DNA of 64,000 bases, from NCBI RefSeq assembly GCF_014648255.1, contig NZ_BMQT01000009.1, forward strand, positions 1-64,000, in the 5' to 3' direction. The DNA comes from Nocardioides albus. Its GTDB lineage: Bacteria > Actinomycetota > Actinomycetes > Propionibacteriales > Nocardioidaceae. Of the stretch, positions 41,066-49,719 are shown piece after piece. Position 1 is the stretch's first letter. Each line of letters starts with the position of its first letter. The position numbers and the translations under genes were made by a program. Below the pieces are notes generated by a model. That model did no database searches. It saw only the letters and a list, made by a program, of their open reading frames with translations, and had not been told where the DNA came from.

Positions 41066-42586
41066 ATGAACCAGACCATCGCGAGGGAGTACGCCGACAT
41101 CGTCGTCATCGGCGCCGGCCTCTCCGGCATCGGCGTGTCGAAGCACCTGACGGAGGCGTTCCCTGAGAAGGAGTTCCTCCTGCTCGAGGCTCGCGCCTCG
41201 GTCGGCGGCACCTGGGACCTGTTCCGCTACCCAGGCATCCGCTCCGACGACTCGGTGCACACCTACGGCTACGACTTCAAGCCGTGGCTGCACAAGGAGG
41301 CGATCGCTGGCGGCGACCTGATCCGCGGGTACATCCGGGAAACCGTCGACGAGTTCGGGCTGGGCAAGAGCCTTCGCCTGGGTCATAAGGTCACCGCTGC
41401 CGACTGGTCCAGCGAGGACGCGGAATGGACCCTGCACGTCACCGTGACCGACGAGGCGGGCAACGAGTCCGAGAAGGTTGTCCGGGCCAGGTTCGTCTTC
41501 AGCGGCACCGGCTACTACAACTATGACGAGGGCTTCGAGCCGCGGTTCGAGGGCCGCGAGGACTTCCAGGGCGACATCCTCCACCCGCAGCACTGGCCCG
41601 AGGACTACGACTACAGCGGCAAGCGCGTGGTCATCATCGGCAGCGGTGCGACCGCGGTGACGATGCTCCCCGCGATGCTGACCGGCGAGGGTGCTGCTGG
41701 CCACGTCACCATGCTCCAGCGCACCCCGAGCTACGTCGCGTCGATGCCCCAGGTGGACAAGATCGCCCAGTTCCTGCTGAAGGTCTTCGGCAAGAAGCTC
41801 GGGTACCGCCTCACGCGGTTCAAGAACATCTGGCGCGACCACTTCCTCGTGACGGTTCTGGTGAAGTTCCCGAACTTCGGGCGCAAGCTCCTGCGCAGCA
41901 TGACCGCCAAGGAGCTCCCGAAGGGGTTCGACGTCGACACCCACTTCGCACCGCCGTACAACCCGTGGCAGCAGCGCCTCTGTGCGACTCCCGACGGCGA
42001 CTTCTTCGAGGCGATCCGCGACGGAAGCGCCGACGTCGTGACCGACCAGATCGAGCGGTTCATCCCCGAGGGCATCCTGCTCGAGTCCGGCAGGAAGCTC
42101 GAGGCCGACATCATCGTCACCGCGACCGGCCTGGTCATGCAGATGCTGGGTGGCATCCAGCCGACCGTGGACGGCGCCCCCGTCAAGATCGCAGACCAGG
42201 TGCTGTACCGCGGCTCCCTGATCTCCGGCGTACCCAACTGGGCGATGATGCTCGGCTTCACCAAGGCGACCTGGACGCTCCGCATCCGCAACGTCGCCCG
42301 CCTCGCCATCGAGCTGATCCGCGAGATGGACAGGAAGGGTTACGACATCGCCCTGCCCGTCGCGCCGGAGGGCATGCCCAAGCAGGACCTCTTCGACCTC
42401 TCGGCCGGCTACATGCAGCGGGCCCGGGCGGAGCTCCCGCGCCAGGGCACCGGCCTGCCCTGGCAGATGCACACGACCTTCGTCAAGGACAACCGACTCT
42501 TCAAGGGGAAGCTGCTCGACCAGGACATCCAGTTCTCCGAGAAGCGCTCGGCCCCGCACCTGGCCAGCGTCGAGGTTGCGTCATGA
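41066..42586 (+). CDS. EthA-type Baeyer-Villiger flavin monooxygenase
   Basis: A 506-residue class B flavoprotein monooxygenase. FAD site IVVIGAGLSGIGVSKHL, then GGTWDLFRYPGIRSDDSVHT, the Baeyer-Villiger fingerprint F-x-G-x3-H-x3-W-P (FQGDILHPQHWPEDYDY), NADPH site VVIIGSGATAVTMLPAM, and C-terminal TATGLVMQMLGGIQPTVDGA. Throughout it follows the EthA pattern rather than that of cyclohexanone monooxygenase. EthA-like enzymes insert oxygen next to a ketone carbonyl to give an ester or lactone (also S-oxidation). AAGGAAG precedes the ATG. Confidence 0.94.
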   Translation: MNQTIAREYADIVVIGAGLSGIGVSKHLTEAFPEKEFLLLEARASVGGTWDLFRYPGIRSDDSVHTYGYDFKPWLHKEAIAGGDLIRGYIRETVDEFGLGKSLRLGHKVTAADWSSEDAEWTLHVTVTDEAGNESEKVVRARFVFSGTGYYNYDEGFEPRFEGREDFQGDILHPQHWPEDYDYSGKRVVIIGSGATAVTMLPAMLTGEGAAGHVTMLQRTPSYVASMPQVDKIAQFLLKVFGKKLGYRLTRFKNIWRDHFLVTVLVKFPNFGRKLLRSMTAKELPKGFDVDTHFAPPYNPWQQRLCATPDGDFFEAIRDGSADVVTDQIERFIPEGILLESGRKLEADIIVTATGLVMQMLGGIQPTVDGAPVKIADQVLYRGSLISGVPNWAMMLGFTKATWTLRIRNVARLAIELIREMDRKGYDIALPVAPEGMPKQDLFDLSAGYMQRARAELPRQGTGLPWQMHTTFVKDNRLFKGKLLDQDIQFSEKRSAPHLASVEVAS

Positions 42587-43644
42587 GCGGGGAACACTTC
42601 ACGTTGAGCCAGAGCTTCCAGCGAGCCCTCCTCGTCTTCCTGAGCCGTCTGCCCGCGAGCCTGCAGCGGATGCTGGCGCGTCCCGCGACCAACACGACCG
42701 GCGACGCCATGGCGCCTGACGTCGCCCTGCTCATGAAGCTGGGCGAGTCCGGTCCGGACTACAGCGACCTTCCGCCCGCTGAGGCCCGCGCAACCACGGA
42801 GCGGGATCTGATCCTCTTCGCGTCCCGCGTCGAGCCGTGCGTCGTCGAGGAGGAGATCGAGATCTCGGACGAGGTCCAGCTCACGCGCTACAGCAACGGC
42901 ACCCCGTCGCGAGGTCTGATCCTCTTCTTCCACGGTGGAGGCTTCGTGATCGGCAGCCGCGCCAGCTACACCGCCCCGGCGCGCATGTTCGCGCACGGCA
43001 CCGGAGCAGACGTCGTGTCGGTCGAGTACCGCCTGGCGCCGGACGCCCCCTTTCCAGCAGCACAGGACGACGCGGTCGCCGCCTGGCGGTACGTCGTCGA
43101 GCACGCTGCGGACTGGGGCGTGGACCCGCACCGCATCGTCGTCGCCGGAGAGAGCGCCGGCGGCAACATCGCGGCCGTCCTGTGCCAGCAGGTGCGAGGC
43201 GAGGCGGTGCAGCCGATGCTCCAAGTGCTGATCCAGCCGGTGACCGACCTCGTCGAGCACCGCCCCTCGCAGGAAGAGTTCGCGGGATCGCCGGCGCTGT
43301 CGGCCAAGCAGGTCGCCTGGTTCGTCAAGAACTACCTGCCGGAAGGGACCAATCCGGCGGACCCGCGCGTCTCACCGTACCGGGCCTCCAGCCTGGCCGG
43401 ACTTCCGCCCGCGATCGTCAATCTGGCTGGGTTCGACCCGCTCCACGACGACGGGCTCGCGTACGCGACCTCGCTTCTGGAGGCCGGCGTCCCCGCACAG
43501 GTGGACCGCGAGCCTGGCCAGGTCCACGGCTACATCTCCTACACCGCGGTCAGCCCGAGCTGCAAGCAGGCGACCGGGCGTCTCGTCGCCTCGATCTCCG
43601 CGGCGCTCGACCGCACCGAACACACCGCTACGAAGGCGAGCTGA
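42583..43644 (+). CDS. HSL-family alpha/beta-hydrolase (ester or lactone hydrolase)
   Basis: A 353-residue hormone-sensitive-lipase-type hydrolase: oxyanion motif FFHGGGFVIGSRA, nucleophile in VVAGESAGGNIAAVL, acid in AGFDPLHDDG and His in GQVHGYI. It starts at ATG 42583, overlapping the monooxygenase stop by four bases, so enzyme levels are linked. The pairing of a Baeyer-Villiger monooxygenase with an esterase is classical: the ester or lactone is cleaved to an alcohol and an acid. No signal peptide; cytoplasmic. Confidence 0.92.
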   Translation: MSGEHFTLSQSFQRALLVFLSRLPASLQRMLARPATNTTGDAMAPDVALLMKLGESGPDYSDLPPAEARATTERDLILFASRVEPCVVEEEIEISDEVQLTRYSNGTPSRGLILFFHGGGFVIGSRASYTAPARMFAHGTGADVVSVEYRLAPDAPFPAAQDDAVAAWRYVVEHAADWGVDPHRIVVAGESAGGNIAAVLCQQVRGEAVQPMLQVLIQPVTDLVEHRPSQEEFAGSPALSAKQVAWFVKNYLPEGTNPADPRVSPYRASSLAGLPPAIVNLAGFDPLHDDGLAYATSLLEAGVPAQVDREPGQVHGYISYTAVSPSCKQATGRLVASISAALDRTEHTATKAS

Positions 43645-43648
43645 TGAC

Positions 43649-45013
43649 ATGGACACATCACCCAAGCTCCGCGACGAGACCCACGAGGTCGTCGTGATCG
43701 GCGCCGGCATCGCCGGCCTCATGGCAGCGACCACTCTGGCCGATCGCGACGTCGTAGTCCTCGAGGCATCCGACCGCGCCGGCGGACGCGTCGACACCGT
43801 CCGGCAAGGCGACTACTGGATCAACGTCGGCACCCAGTTCACCGAGGGCACGGGCCCCCTGATCGAGGCGCTCCACCGTCACCGGGTCCCGCTCGGAACC
43901 CTGGAGGGCAAGTCGGTCGCCCTGCACCTGGGCGGCAAGCAGGTCGACACCTCGAACCCCTTCGCCCTGATGTTCCGGTCGAAGATGACCTGGCGCGACC
44001 GCTTCGGCCTGGCCATGGTCGGCACTCGCATCCTGGCGAACGTGCCGTTCCTCGAGATGAGCGAGAAGAACCGGTGGGCCAACCGTGTCCGCGCCAAGCT
44101 CGACCGCAGGCGGGCGGACTTCGTCCTGCAGGGCGTCTCGTCCGACCTCACGCGCGAGATGGTGCGGTCGTGGTCCGGGCAGTGGATGGGCTGTGAGCCC
44201 GAGGAGACCGCCGCGCGGCAGTTCGTCTTCTCCATGGGAATCCTGCTCACCGACCCGGAGAAGGTGCCGAACCTGACGCTGCCACAGGGCGGCAACCAGA
44301 CGCTGACCGACATCCTCACCGAGGACCTCGGCGACAAGGTCCGGCTCAGCTCGCCCGTGAACTTCGTGGAGTGGACCGCCGACGGCGTGGTCGTCGACTA
44401 CCAGGACGCTGACGGGCCCGCCCGGCTGAGGGCGCGCCAGGCGATCGTGGCGGTGCCCGCGGACGTCGCGGTCAAGATCATGCCCGGGCTGCCGGCGGCC
44501 TACCGGGCGGCCTTCGAGTCGATCCACTATGGCCGCTACGTGGTTGTGGGCTTCTTCACCCACGAGGAGGGCAAGCCCCAGCGCTGGGACGACTTCCTCG
44601 CGGTGTCGACCCCCGGGCGCTCGTTCCAGGCGATCTTCAACCACGCGGCCGCGGTACGCCGCGGGAACGTCCGCAAGCCCGGCGGCGCGCTGGCCTGCTT
44701 CGCAGGAGGCGCAGAGGCCGACAAGCTCTTCGAGCTCACCGACGAGGAGATCGTCGCGCGGTTCACCTCGGACCTTCTCGAGGTCTACCCGGAGCTCGAG
44801 GGGAGGCTCGATGCGGGCATCCTCCGTCGACACCCGCGGGTCGTGCCGTTCTGGGGGCCCGGCGGCCGGGCGTCGCTCGAGACCCTCAAGCAGAACCTCG
44901 GACCGGTCCACCTGGCAGGCGACTATGCCCTCGACATGCCGTCGCTGGCCGACGCCGCTGCGTCGGGCGAGCAAGCCGCGCACCAGGTTGCGGTGAGCCT
45001 GTCTGAGGGATGA
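43649..45013 (+). CDS. flavin-dependent amine oxidase/desaturase-type protein
   Basis: A 454-residue FAD protein of the amine-oxidase superfamily: EVVVIGAGIAGLMAATTLAD and the second FAD segment EASDRAGGRVDTV at the N terminus; NLTLPQGGNQTLTDIL in the middle; GPVHLAGDYALDMPSLADAA at the C terminus. The C-terminal motif is closer to the protoporphyrinogen-oxidase/desaturase side than to classical monoamine oxidases, so amine oxidation to a ketone is an inference from the BVMO context. Last gene of the rightward operon, 4 bp after the hydrolase. Confidence 0.83.
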   Translation: MDTSPKLRDETHEVVVIGAGIAGLMAATTLADRDVVVLEASDRAGGRVDTVRQGDYWINVGTQFTEGTGPLIEALHRHRVPLGTLEGKSVALHLGGKQVDTSNPFALMFRSKMTWRDRFGLAMVGTRILANVPFLEMSEKNRWANRVRAKLDRRRADFVLQGVSSDLTREMVRSWSGQWMGCEPEETAARQFVFSMGILLTDPEKVPNLTLPQGGNQTLTDILTEDLGDKVRLSSPVNFVEWTADGVVVDYQDADGPARLRARQAIVAVPADVAVKIMPGLPAAYRAAFESIHYGRYVVVGFFTHEEGKPQRWDDFLAVSTPGRSFQAIFNHAAAVRRGNVRKPGGALACFAGGAEADKLFELTDEEIVARFTSDLLEVYPELEGRLDAGILRRHPRVVPFWGPGGRASLETLKQNLGPVHLAGDYALDMPSLADAAASGEQAAHQVAVSLSEG

Positions 45014-45047
45014 GGGTCGTCGACCGCGGAGCCGACGAGACCGGGCC

Positions 45048-45513
45048 TCAGTCCGACGCCGACCGCAGCGCGTCCAGCAGAGGCCCGGCCGCCTCGGCCA
45101 GGAACTGGTCGTTCGTCGACCCGTCGACCTGGACGAGGGCGACATCGGTGAACCCGGCTTTCCAGAAGGGCCGGACCCCCTCGGTGATCGCATCGAGGTC
45201 GGGGCCGCACGGGATCGAGGAGGCGACATCCTCGTGGCGTACGAACTGCGAGGCCGCGGCGAAGCTCGCCGTGGTCGGAAGCTCGCTGTTGACGGCCCAG
45301 CCACTGCCGAACCAGCGGAACTGGTGGTGCGCGCGTCGTACCGCCGCGTCGGCGTCATCGGGATCCCAGCTGATCGGGATCTGGCCGATGGCCCGGGTGC
45401 CCCCGGACCCGACTCTCGGCGCGTCCGGTACGCCGTTCCACAGCGACCGCGTGTCGCACGAGGTCGGTCGGGCCCGCCTGTTCGGTCATCAGGGTGTATC
45501 CGAATGCAACCAT
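45048..45513 (-). pseudogene. decayed F420-dependent LLM-class oxidoreductase
   Basis: No intact gene lies between 45014 and 45558. On the minus strand, the ATG at 45513 opens MVAFGYTLMTEQAGPTDLVR, then HAVAVERR: a good N terminus for the F420-dependent luciferase-like family TIGR03557. After about 30 codons the match jumps frame to a C-terminal block reading AIGQIPISWDPDDADAAVRR, then HHQFRWFGSGWAVNSELP, SQFVRHEDVASSIPCGPDLD and GFTDVALVQVDGS, ending LLDALRSASD before the TGA at 45048. Roughly 170-200 central residues are missing, so it is internally deleted and frameshifted. Confidence 0.75.
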
Positions 45514-45558
45514 GCCGAGGCGGTACCCGGCGCGGCGGCGAGCGATCCCCTCGATCGA

Positions 45559-46401
45559 CTACTCGCCGGCAGCGAGGTGGTCGCGAAGGCTCAGGGGCTC
45601 ACGCCCGGTGAGAGTGGCCACCGCGATGCTCACTCCGTCGAGCTCCCCTGCGGCGATCGCGGTGTAGGTGGAGACCCAGGCGTCGTACTGCCAGTCGGGC
45701 GCCTCCCACCGACGACGTGACGCGTAGGCCTCCTCGATCGTCTCGTCGTGATAGCGCACCTCGCTCCCGCGATGCTCGGTGAGGATGTCCGCGACCTCAC
45801 TCATCGTGAGCGCCTCAGGACCGGTGAGGTCGTACGTGACCCCTCGGTGATCCTGGGGCATCGCGAGCGCCTCCACGGCGGATCGTGCCACGTCAGCCCG
45901 CGCGACCGGCGCGAAGCGGCCGTCGCCGGCCGGACCCCGGATGGCGCCGTCCTCACCGACCAGGGAAGGGAGGAAGTCGAGGTAGAAGTTGTCGCGCAGC
46001 AGGGTGTAGCCCATCCCGCTCGCCTTGATCCGCTCCTCGGTCGCGAAGTGGTCGCGCGCGAGCGTGAAGACGGCATCAGGCGCGGCGCCGAAGAAGGAGG
46101 TGTAGACGATGTGCTCGACCCCTGCCGCCGCGGCGGCGTCGACGAAGGTGAGGTGCTGCTCCAGACGGTCCGCCGACTCGGCGGCCGAGACCATCAGCAC
46201 GGTCTGAACGCCGTCGAGCGCTCTCACCGCGGCCTCTCTGTCGCCATAGGTGACCGCGTACGCGTCAGCCCCGGGGATCTCGGGAGCCCTGGAGGTGTCA
46301 CGTACGAGAAGGCGGAGCGCAGCGTCGGAGCCGCCCAGGGCGCGGGCGACGGCACCGCCGACGAAGCCGGTGGCGCCGGTGACGGCGATGGTGGTCGTCA
46401 T
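45559..46401 (-). CDS. NmrA-like NAD(P)-binding reductase (SDR)
   Basis: A 280-residue atypical SDR of the NmrA/QOR2 type: cofactor site IAVTGATGFVGGAVARALGG, then VEHIVYTSFFGAAPDAVFTL (YTS in place of the catalytic Tyr motif) and TLLRDNFYLDFLP. Members reduce quinones or sense NADP(H). Start overlaps the peroxiredoxin stop by four bases, so the two may act together in redox defence. Substrate unknown. Confidence 0.88.
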   Translation of the reverse strand: MTTTIAVTGATGFVGGAVARALGGSDAALRLLVRDTSRAPEIPGADAYAVTYGDREAAVRALDGVQTVLMVSAAESADRLEQHLTFVDAAAAAGVEHIVYTSFFGAAPDAVFTLARDHFATEERIKASGMGYTLLRDNFYLDFLPSLVGEDGAIRGPAGDGRFAPVARADVARSAVEALAMPQDHRGVTYDLTGPEALTMSEVADILTEHRGSEVRYHDETIEEAYASRRRWEAPDWQYDAWVSTYTAIAAGELDGVSIAVATLTGREPLSLRDHLAAGE

Positions 46402-46865
46402 CTCACGTCGTCCCTGAGCGCGGCGAGGGCCTCGTCGGCGTGGATCTCGGCCTTGAGCATCCCCTCGACGACGGCCTTGATCCGTCCGTCGGCGCCGATG
46501 GCGAAGGTCGTACGCTGCAGCGGTCCGAGCTTGCCGAGGATGCTCGGCTTCACGCCGTAGAGCCCGGCGACCGACCCGGAGGGGTCGGAGAGGACGGGAT
46601 AGTCGAGGTCGTGGTTGGCCGCGAACCCGGCCTGCTTCGCCACGCTGTCCTTGCTGATCCCGAGACGCTGGGCGCCGATCGCCTCGAACTCGCCCGCGAG
46701 GTCACGGAAGTGGCAGGCCTCCTTGGTGCACACCGGCGTCTCGGCGGCCGGATAGAAGAAGAGCACCACAGGACCCTTCTCGAGGAACGAGGAGAGGGTG
46801 ACGGTGGTGCCGTCCTGGGCAGGGAGCGTGAAGTCAGGCGCAAGCGCACCGTTCTCGAGCGGCAT
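46398..46865 (-). CDS. peroxiredoxin, BCP/AhpC-TSA family
   Basis: A 155-residue thiol peroxidase. ALAPDFTLPAQDGTTVTLSS opens the fold, the peroxidatic Cys is in FYPAAETPVCTKEACHFRD with a second Cys five residues on, as in alpha-helical BCP enzymes, and YPVLSDPSGSVAGLYGVK is the usual C-terminal half. ATG 46865 begins where family homology begins; the frame extends 19 codons upstream but without a better site. It reduces hydroperoxides using thioredoxin-type donors. Confidence 0.92.
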   Translation of the reverse strand: MPLENGALAPDFTLPAQDGTTVTLSSFLEKGPVVLFFYPAAETPVCTKEACHFRDLAGEFEAIGAQRLGISKDSVAKQAGFAANHDLDYPVLSDPSGSVAGLYGVKPSILGKLGPLQRTTFAIGADGRIKAVVEGMLKAEIHADEALAALRDDVR

Positions 46866-46936
46866 GCCGCCAACCGTATCGGAGCGAATTGTGGGGTTCC
46901 CGGACGTCGATGGCGTGGCCACGGCACTATTGCGCC

Positions 46937-48268
46937 ATGCAAGCCCGCCCGATCCTGCCGCTCGGCGTACGCCTCGGCTATGGCTCCGGCTCCGTGGCCA
47001 CCGGCACGTTCGGCACGATCCCGGGCCTGATGCTGCTCCCCTACCTGACCGACACCCTCGGGATCGCGGCCCTGGCTGCGGGGTTCATCGTGTTCGCGCC
47101 GAAGGCGTGGGACGTCGTGCTGAACCCGATCGCGGGCCGGATCAGCGACCGGACGGTGGATCCACGGGGACCTCGGCGGCCGTGGCTGCGGCGGGCGGGG
47201 GTCGCGCTGGCGGTGACGTTCGCGCTGCTGTTCGCGGCACCGTCGATGGCGACCGGGCTCGAGGCGCTGTGGGTGCTGGTCCTGTTCCTGGCGTGCGCGA
47301 CGGCGTACGCGTTCTTCCAGGTGCCCTATGTCGCCATGCCCGCCGAGCTGACCGACTCCTACGACGAGCGGACCCGGCTGATGACCTGGCGGGTCGCGAT
47401 CCTGGCACTCACCATCCTGCTCGCCGGCGCCAGCGCGCCGATCATCCGCGACGCCGTCGGCGGCCGCGAGGGCTATCGCCTCATGGGCGTGGCGATGGCG
47501 GTGCTCATCCTGATCGGGGTCTTCAGTGCGTACGTCGGCACCCGCCGCGCGCCGGTCCGCACCGTCGAGCCGGGTGCGGGCAGCCTGCGCGACCAGCTGA
47601 GGATCGTGGCGGCGGCGCCCGACTTCCGGCGCCTGCTGATCACGTTCGTGATCCAGGCCGTCGCGTTCGGCGCGATGCTGGCGGGGGTCGACTACCTGGC
47701 CACGAACGTGCTCGGTCATGCGGGCGCTGCGACGGTGCTGTTCGTCTGCTTCGTCGGTCCCGCGCTGCTGCTCACCCCGGCATGGGCGGCGCTCGGCGCC
47801 AAGGTCGGCAAGAAGAACGGGTACGTCGCCGCCTCGGTCGTCCTCGTCGTCGGCGCGTTGCTCGCCTCGACCGCGCAGATCGCCCCGGCGGCCCTGGTCT
47901 ATGCCGCGGTGGTCCTGGTCGGGGTGGGATACGCAGGGTGCCAGGTCTTCCCGATGGCGATGCTTCCGGACGCAGCCGCCGTCGACGCCCGGCGCAGCGG
48001 CTCGAGCCGGATCGGCGTCTACACCGGCGTCTGGACCGCCGGCGAGACCCTCGGGCTGGCGCTCGGGCCGGGGGTCTATGCCGCGGCGCTCGCGCTCGGC
48101 GGCTACCGTTCCTCGGCCGGGAGCGAGATCGCCCAGCCCGACTCGGCGCTGACCGCGATCACGCTCGGCTTCTCGGTGCTGCCGGCGTGCCTGACCCTGC
48201 TCAGCCTGCTGTGGCTGCGCCGCTACTCGCTCACCGCCGACGACGTGGATGGAACCCTGACCGTATGA
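46937..48268 (+). CDS. MFS transporter of the GPH (glycoside-pentoside-hexuronide) type
   Basis: A 443-residue, 12-helix transporter. LGYGSGSVATGTFGTIPGLM, FAPKAWDVVLNPIAGRISDR and RPWLRRAG match the GPH cation-symporter signature; YVAMPAELTDSYDERTRLMT is the family loop motif. Substrate unknown; the coupled PLP decarboxylase suggests an amino acid, amine or phosphorylated lipid precursor. Overlaps the decarboxylase start by four bases. Divergent from the peroxiredoxin, 71 bp apart. Confidence 0.85.
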   Translation: MQARPILPLGVRLGYGSGSVATGTFGTIPGLMLLPYLTDTLGIAALAAGFIVFAPKAWDVVLNPIAGRISDRTVDPRGPRRPWLRRAGVALAVTFALLFAAPSMATGLEALWVLVLFLACATAYAFFQVPYVAMPAELTDSYDERTRLMTWRVAILALTILLAGASAPIIRDAVGGREGYRLMGVAMAVLILIGVFSAYVGTRRAPVRTVEPGAGSLRDQLRIVAAAPDFRRLLITFVIQAVAFGAMLAGVDYLATNVLGHAGAATVLFVCFVGPALLLTPAWAALGAKVGKKNGYVAASVVLVVGALLASTAQIAPAALVYAAVVLVGVGYAGCQVFPMAMLPDAAAVDARRSGSSRIGVYTGVWTAGETLGLALGPGVYAAALALGGYRSSAGSEIAQPDSALTAITLGFSVLPACLTLLSLLWLRRYSLTADDVDGTLTV

Positions 48269-49716
48269 CCGACGCCCTGACCCAGCTCCGCTCGATGCAG
48301 TCCGCCGACCTGCCCGTGCACGGCGGCCGCACGCTCGCCTACGTCTATGACTCCGGGCTGCCCGACATCGACCGGATCGGCCGCGAGGCCGTCGCCTCCT
48401 ACGCCGGCTCCAACGGCCTGGACCCGACAGCGTTCCCCAGCCTGCTCCGGATGGAGACCGAGGTGGTCGGCATGACCGCCGACCTCCTCGAGGCGCCCGA
48501 GACGGTGGTCGGCACGGTCACCTCTGGTGGCACCGAGTCGGTGCTGCTCGCGGTGCAGACCGCGCGCGACGCCCACCCCGGGATCGAGCGGCCGCGGATG
48601 GTGCTGCCGGCCACGGCGCACGCCGCCTTCCACAAGGCCGCGCACTACTTCGGGGTCGAGCCGGTGCTGGTCCCGGTCGGGCCCGACTTCCGGGCGGATC
48701 CGGCCGCGATGACCGCGGCGATGGACGAGCGCACGGTGCTCGTGGTCGCCTCGGCGCCGTCCTACGCGCACGGCGTCGTCGACCCGGTCACCGAGATCGC
48801 GGCGGCCGCGGCCGAGCGCGGGATCCGGTGTCATGTCGATGCCTGCATCGGCGGCTGGGTGCTGCCCTACGCAGCCCGGCTGGGGCGCGACGTACCGGCG
48901 TGGACGTTCGCGGTCGAGGGCGTCACCTCGATCTCCGTCGATCTGCACAAGTACGCCTACGCCCCCAAGGGCACCTCGGTGCTGCTGCACCGCACCCCGC
49001 AGCTGCGCCGACCGCAGTTCTTCGCCTCGGCCGCGTGGCCGGGCTACACCATGCTCAACTCCACGATGCAGTCGACGAAGTCGGGCGGTCCCCTGGCTGG
49101 TGCCTGGGCGGTGATGCGCTCGTTGGGCGATGACGGCTACGAGCGGCTCACCCGCGACGTCTTCGAGGCAGTGGACCGGATCCGCGCCGGGATCGGCGAG
49201 ACGGCCGAGCTCGCCGAGGTCAGCGACCCGGACTCCACGCTGATCGCCGTCAGGACCGACGCGAGCTGCGACCCGTTCACCGTCTGCGACGAGATGGCGG
49301 CCCGAGGCTGGTACGTCCAGCCGCAGATGTCCTACGCCGGTGCTCCCGCCACCGTCCACCTCTCGGTGAGCGCCGCGACACTGCCCCACGTACCTGAGTT
49401 CCTCGAGGCTCTGGGCGAGGCAGTCGCGGCCGCCGTGGCTGTCGGACCGGTGACGGTCGACCCCGGCGTCGCGGAGTTCATCGCCGGCCTCGACCCGCTC
49501 GTCCTCTCCGACGACGACTTCGACGGCCTGCTGGTCGCCGCGGGGCTGATCGGTGCCGACGCAGCAGGCGACCCTTCGACAAGCTCAGGACACCGCCTCG
49601 CGCTGCCGCAGAGGATGGCCGAGGTCAATGCGATGCTCGACCTGGCCACCCCTGCGATGCGCGAGGCGCTCCTCGTAGCCTTCCTGGACCGGTTGATCCG
49701 CCCCAGTCGGCACTGA
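48265..49716 (+). CDS. PLP-dependent decarboxylase/lyase, group II type
   Basis: A 483-residue type I PLP enzyme. TVTSGGTESVLLAVQTARDA binds the cofactor phosphate, VVASAPSYAHGVVDPVTEIA and HVDACIGGWVLP carry the pyridine-stacking and Asp residues, and the Schiff-base Lys is in SVDLHKYAYAPKG. It resembles sphingosine-1-phosphate lyase and glutamate/aromatic decarboxylases. A C-terminal stretch contains the non-homologous DPSTSSGHR, which coincides with a short dispersed repeat (49572-49589). Coupled to the upstream transporter. Substrate not assigned. Confidence 0.88.
   Translation: MTDALTQLRSMQSADLPVHGGRTLAYVYDSGLPDIDRIGREAVASYAGSNGLDPTAFPSLLRMETEVVGMTADLLEAPETVVGTVTSGGTESVLLAVQTARDAHPGIERPRMVLPATAHAAFHKAAHYFGVEPVLVPVGPDFRADPAAMTAAMDERTVLVVASAPSYAHGVVDPVTEIAAAAAERGIRCHVDACIGGWVLPYAARLGRDVPAWTFAVEGVTSISVDLHKYAYAPKGTSVLLHRTPQLRRPQFFASAAWPGYTMLNSTMQSTKSGGPLAGAWAVMRSLGDDGYERLTRDVFEAVDRIRAGIGETAELAEVSDPDSTLIAVRTDASCDPFTVCDEMAARGWYVQPQMSYAGAPATVHLSVSAATLPHVPEFLEALGEAVAAAVAVGPVTVDPGVAEFIAGLDPLVLSDDDFDGLLVAAGLIGADAAGDPSTSSGHRLALPQRMAEVNAMLDLATPAMREALLVAFLDRLIRPSRH
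49572..49589. repeat. intragenic dispersed repeat (CCTGAGCTTGTCGAAGG class)
   Basis: CCCTTCGACAAGCTCAGG lies in frame inside the decarboxylase gene, adding DPSTSSG. I know the same 17-18-mer as a frequent dispersed element in many high-GC bacterial genomes, often seen in proteins as PELVEG or PSTSSG. One copy is in this window. Confidence 0.7.
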
Positions 49717-49719
49717 CGG

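Noticed and set aside
39608..45013. Assignment as a classical cyclohexanone (Chn-type) cluster.
   Set aside because: The monooxygenase follows the EthA pattern rather than CHMO, and the flavin oxidase is not a close match to cyclohexylamine oxidase. Kept only as one substrate hypothesis.
46550..47719. Minus-strand frame overlapping the peroxiredoxin and the GPH transporter.
   Set aside because: Conflicts with two genes having clear family motifs; its composition is typical of a shadow frame.
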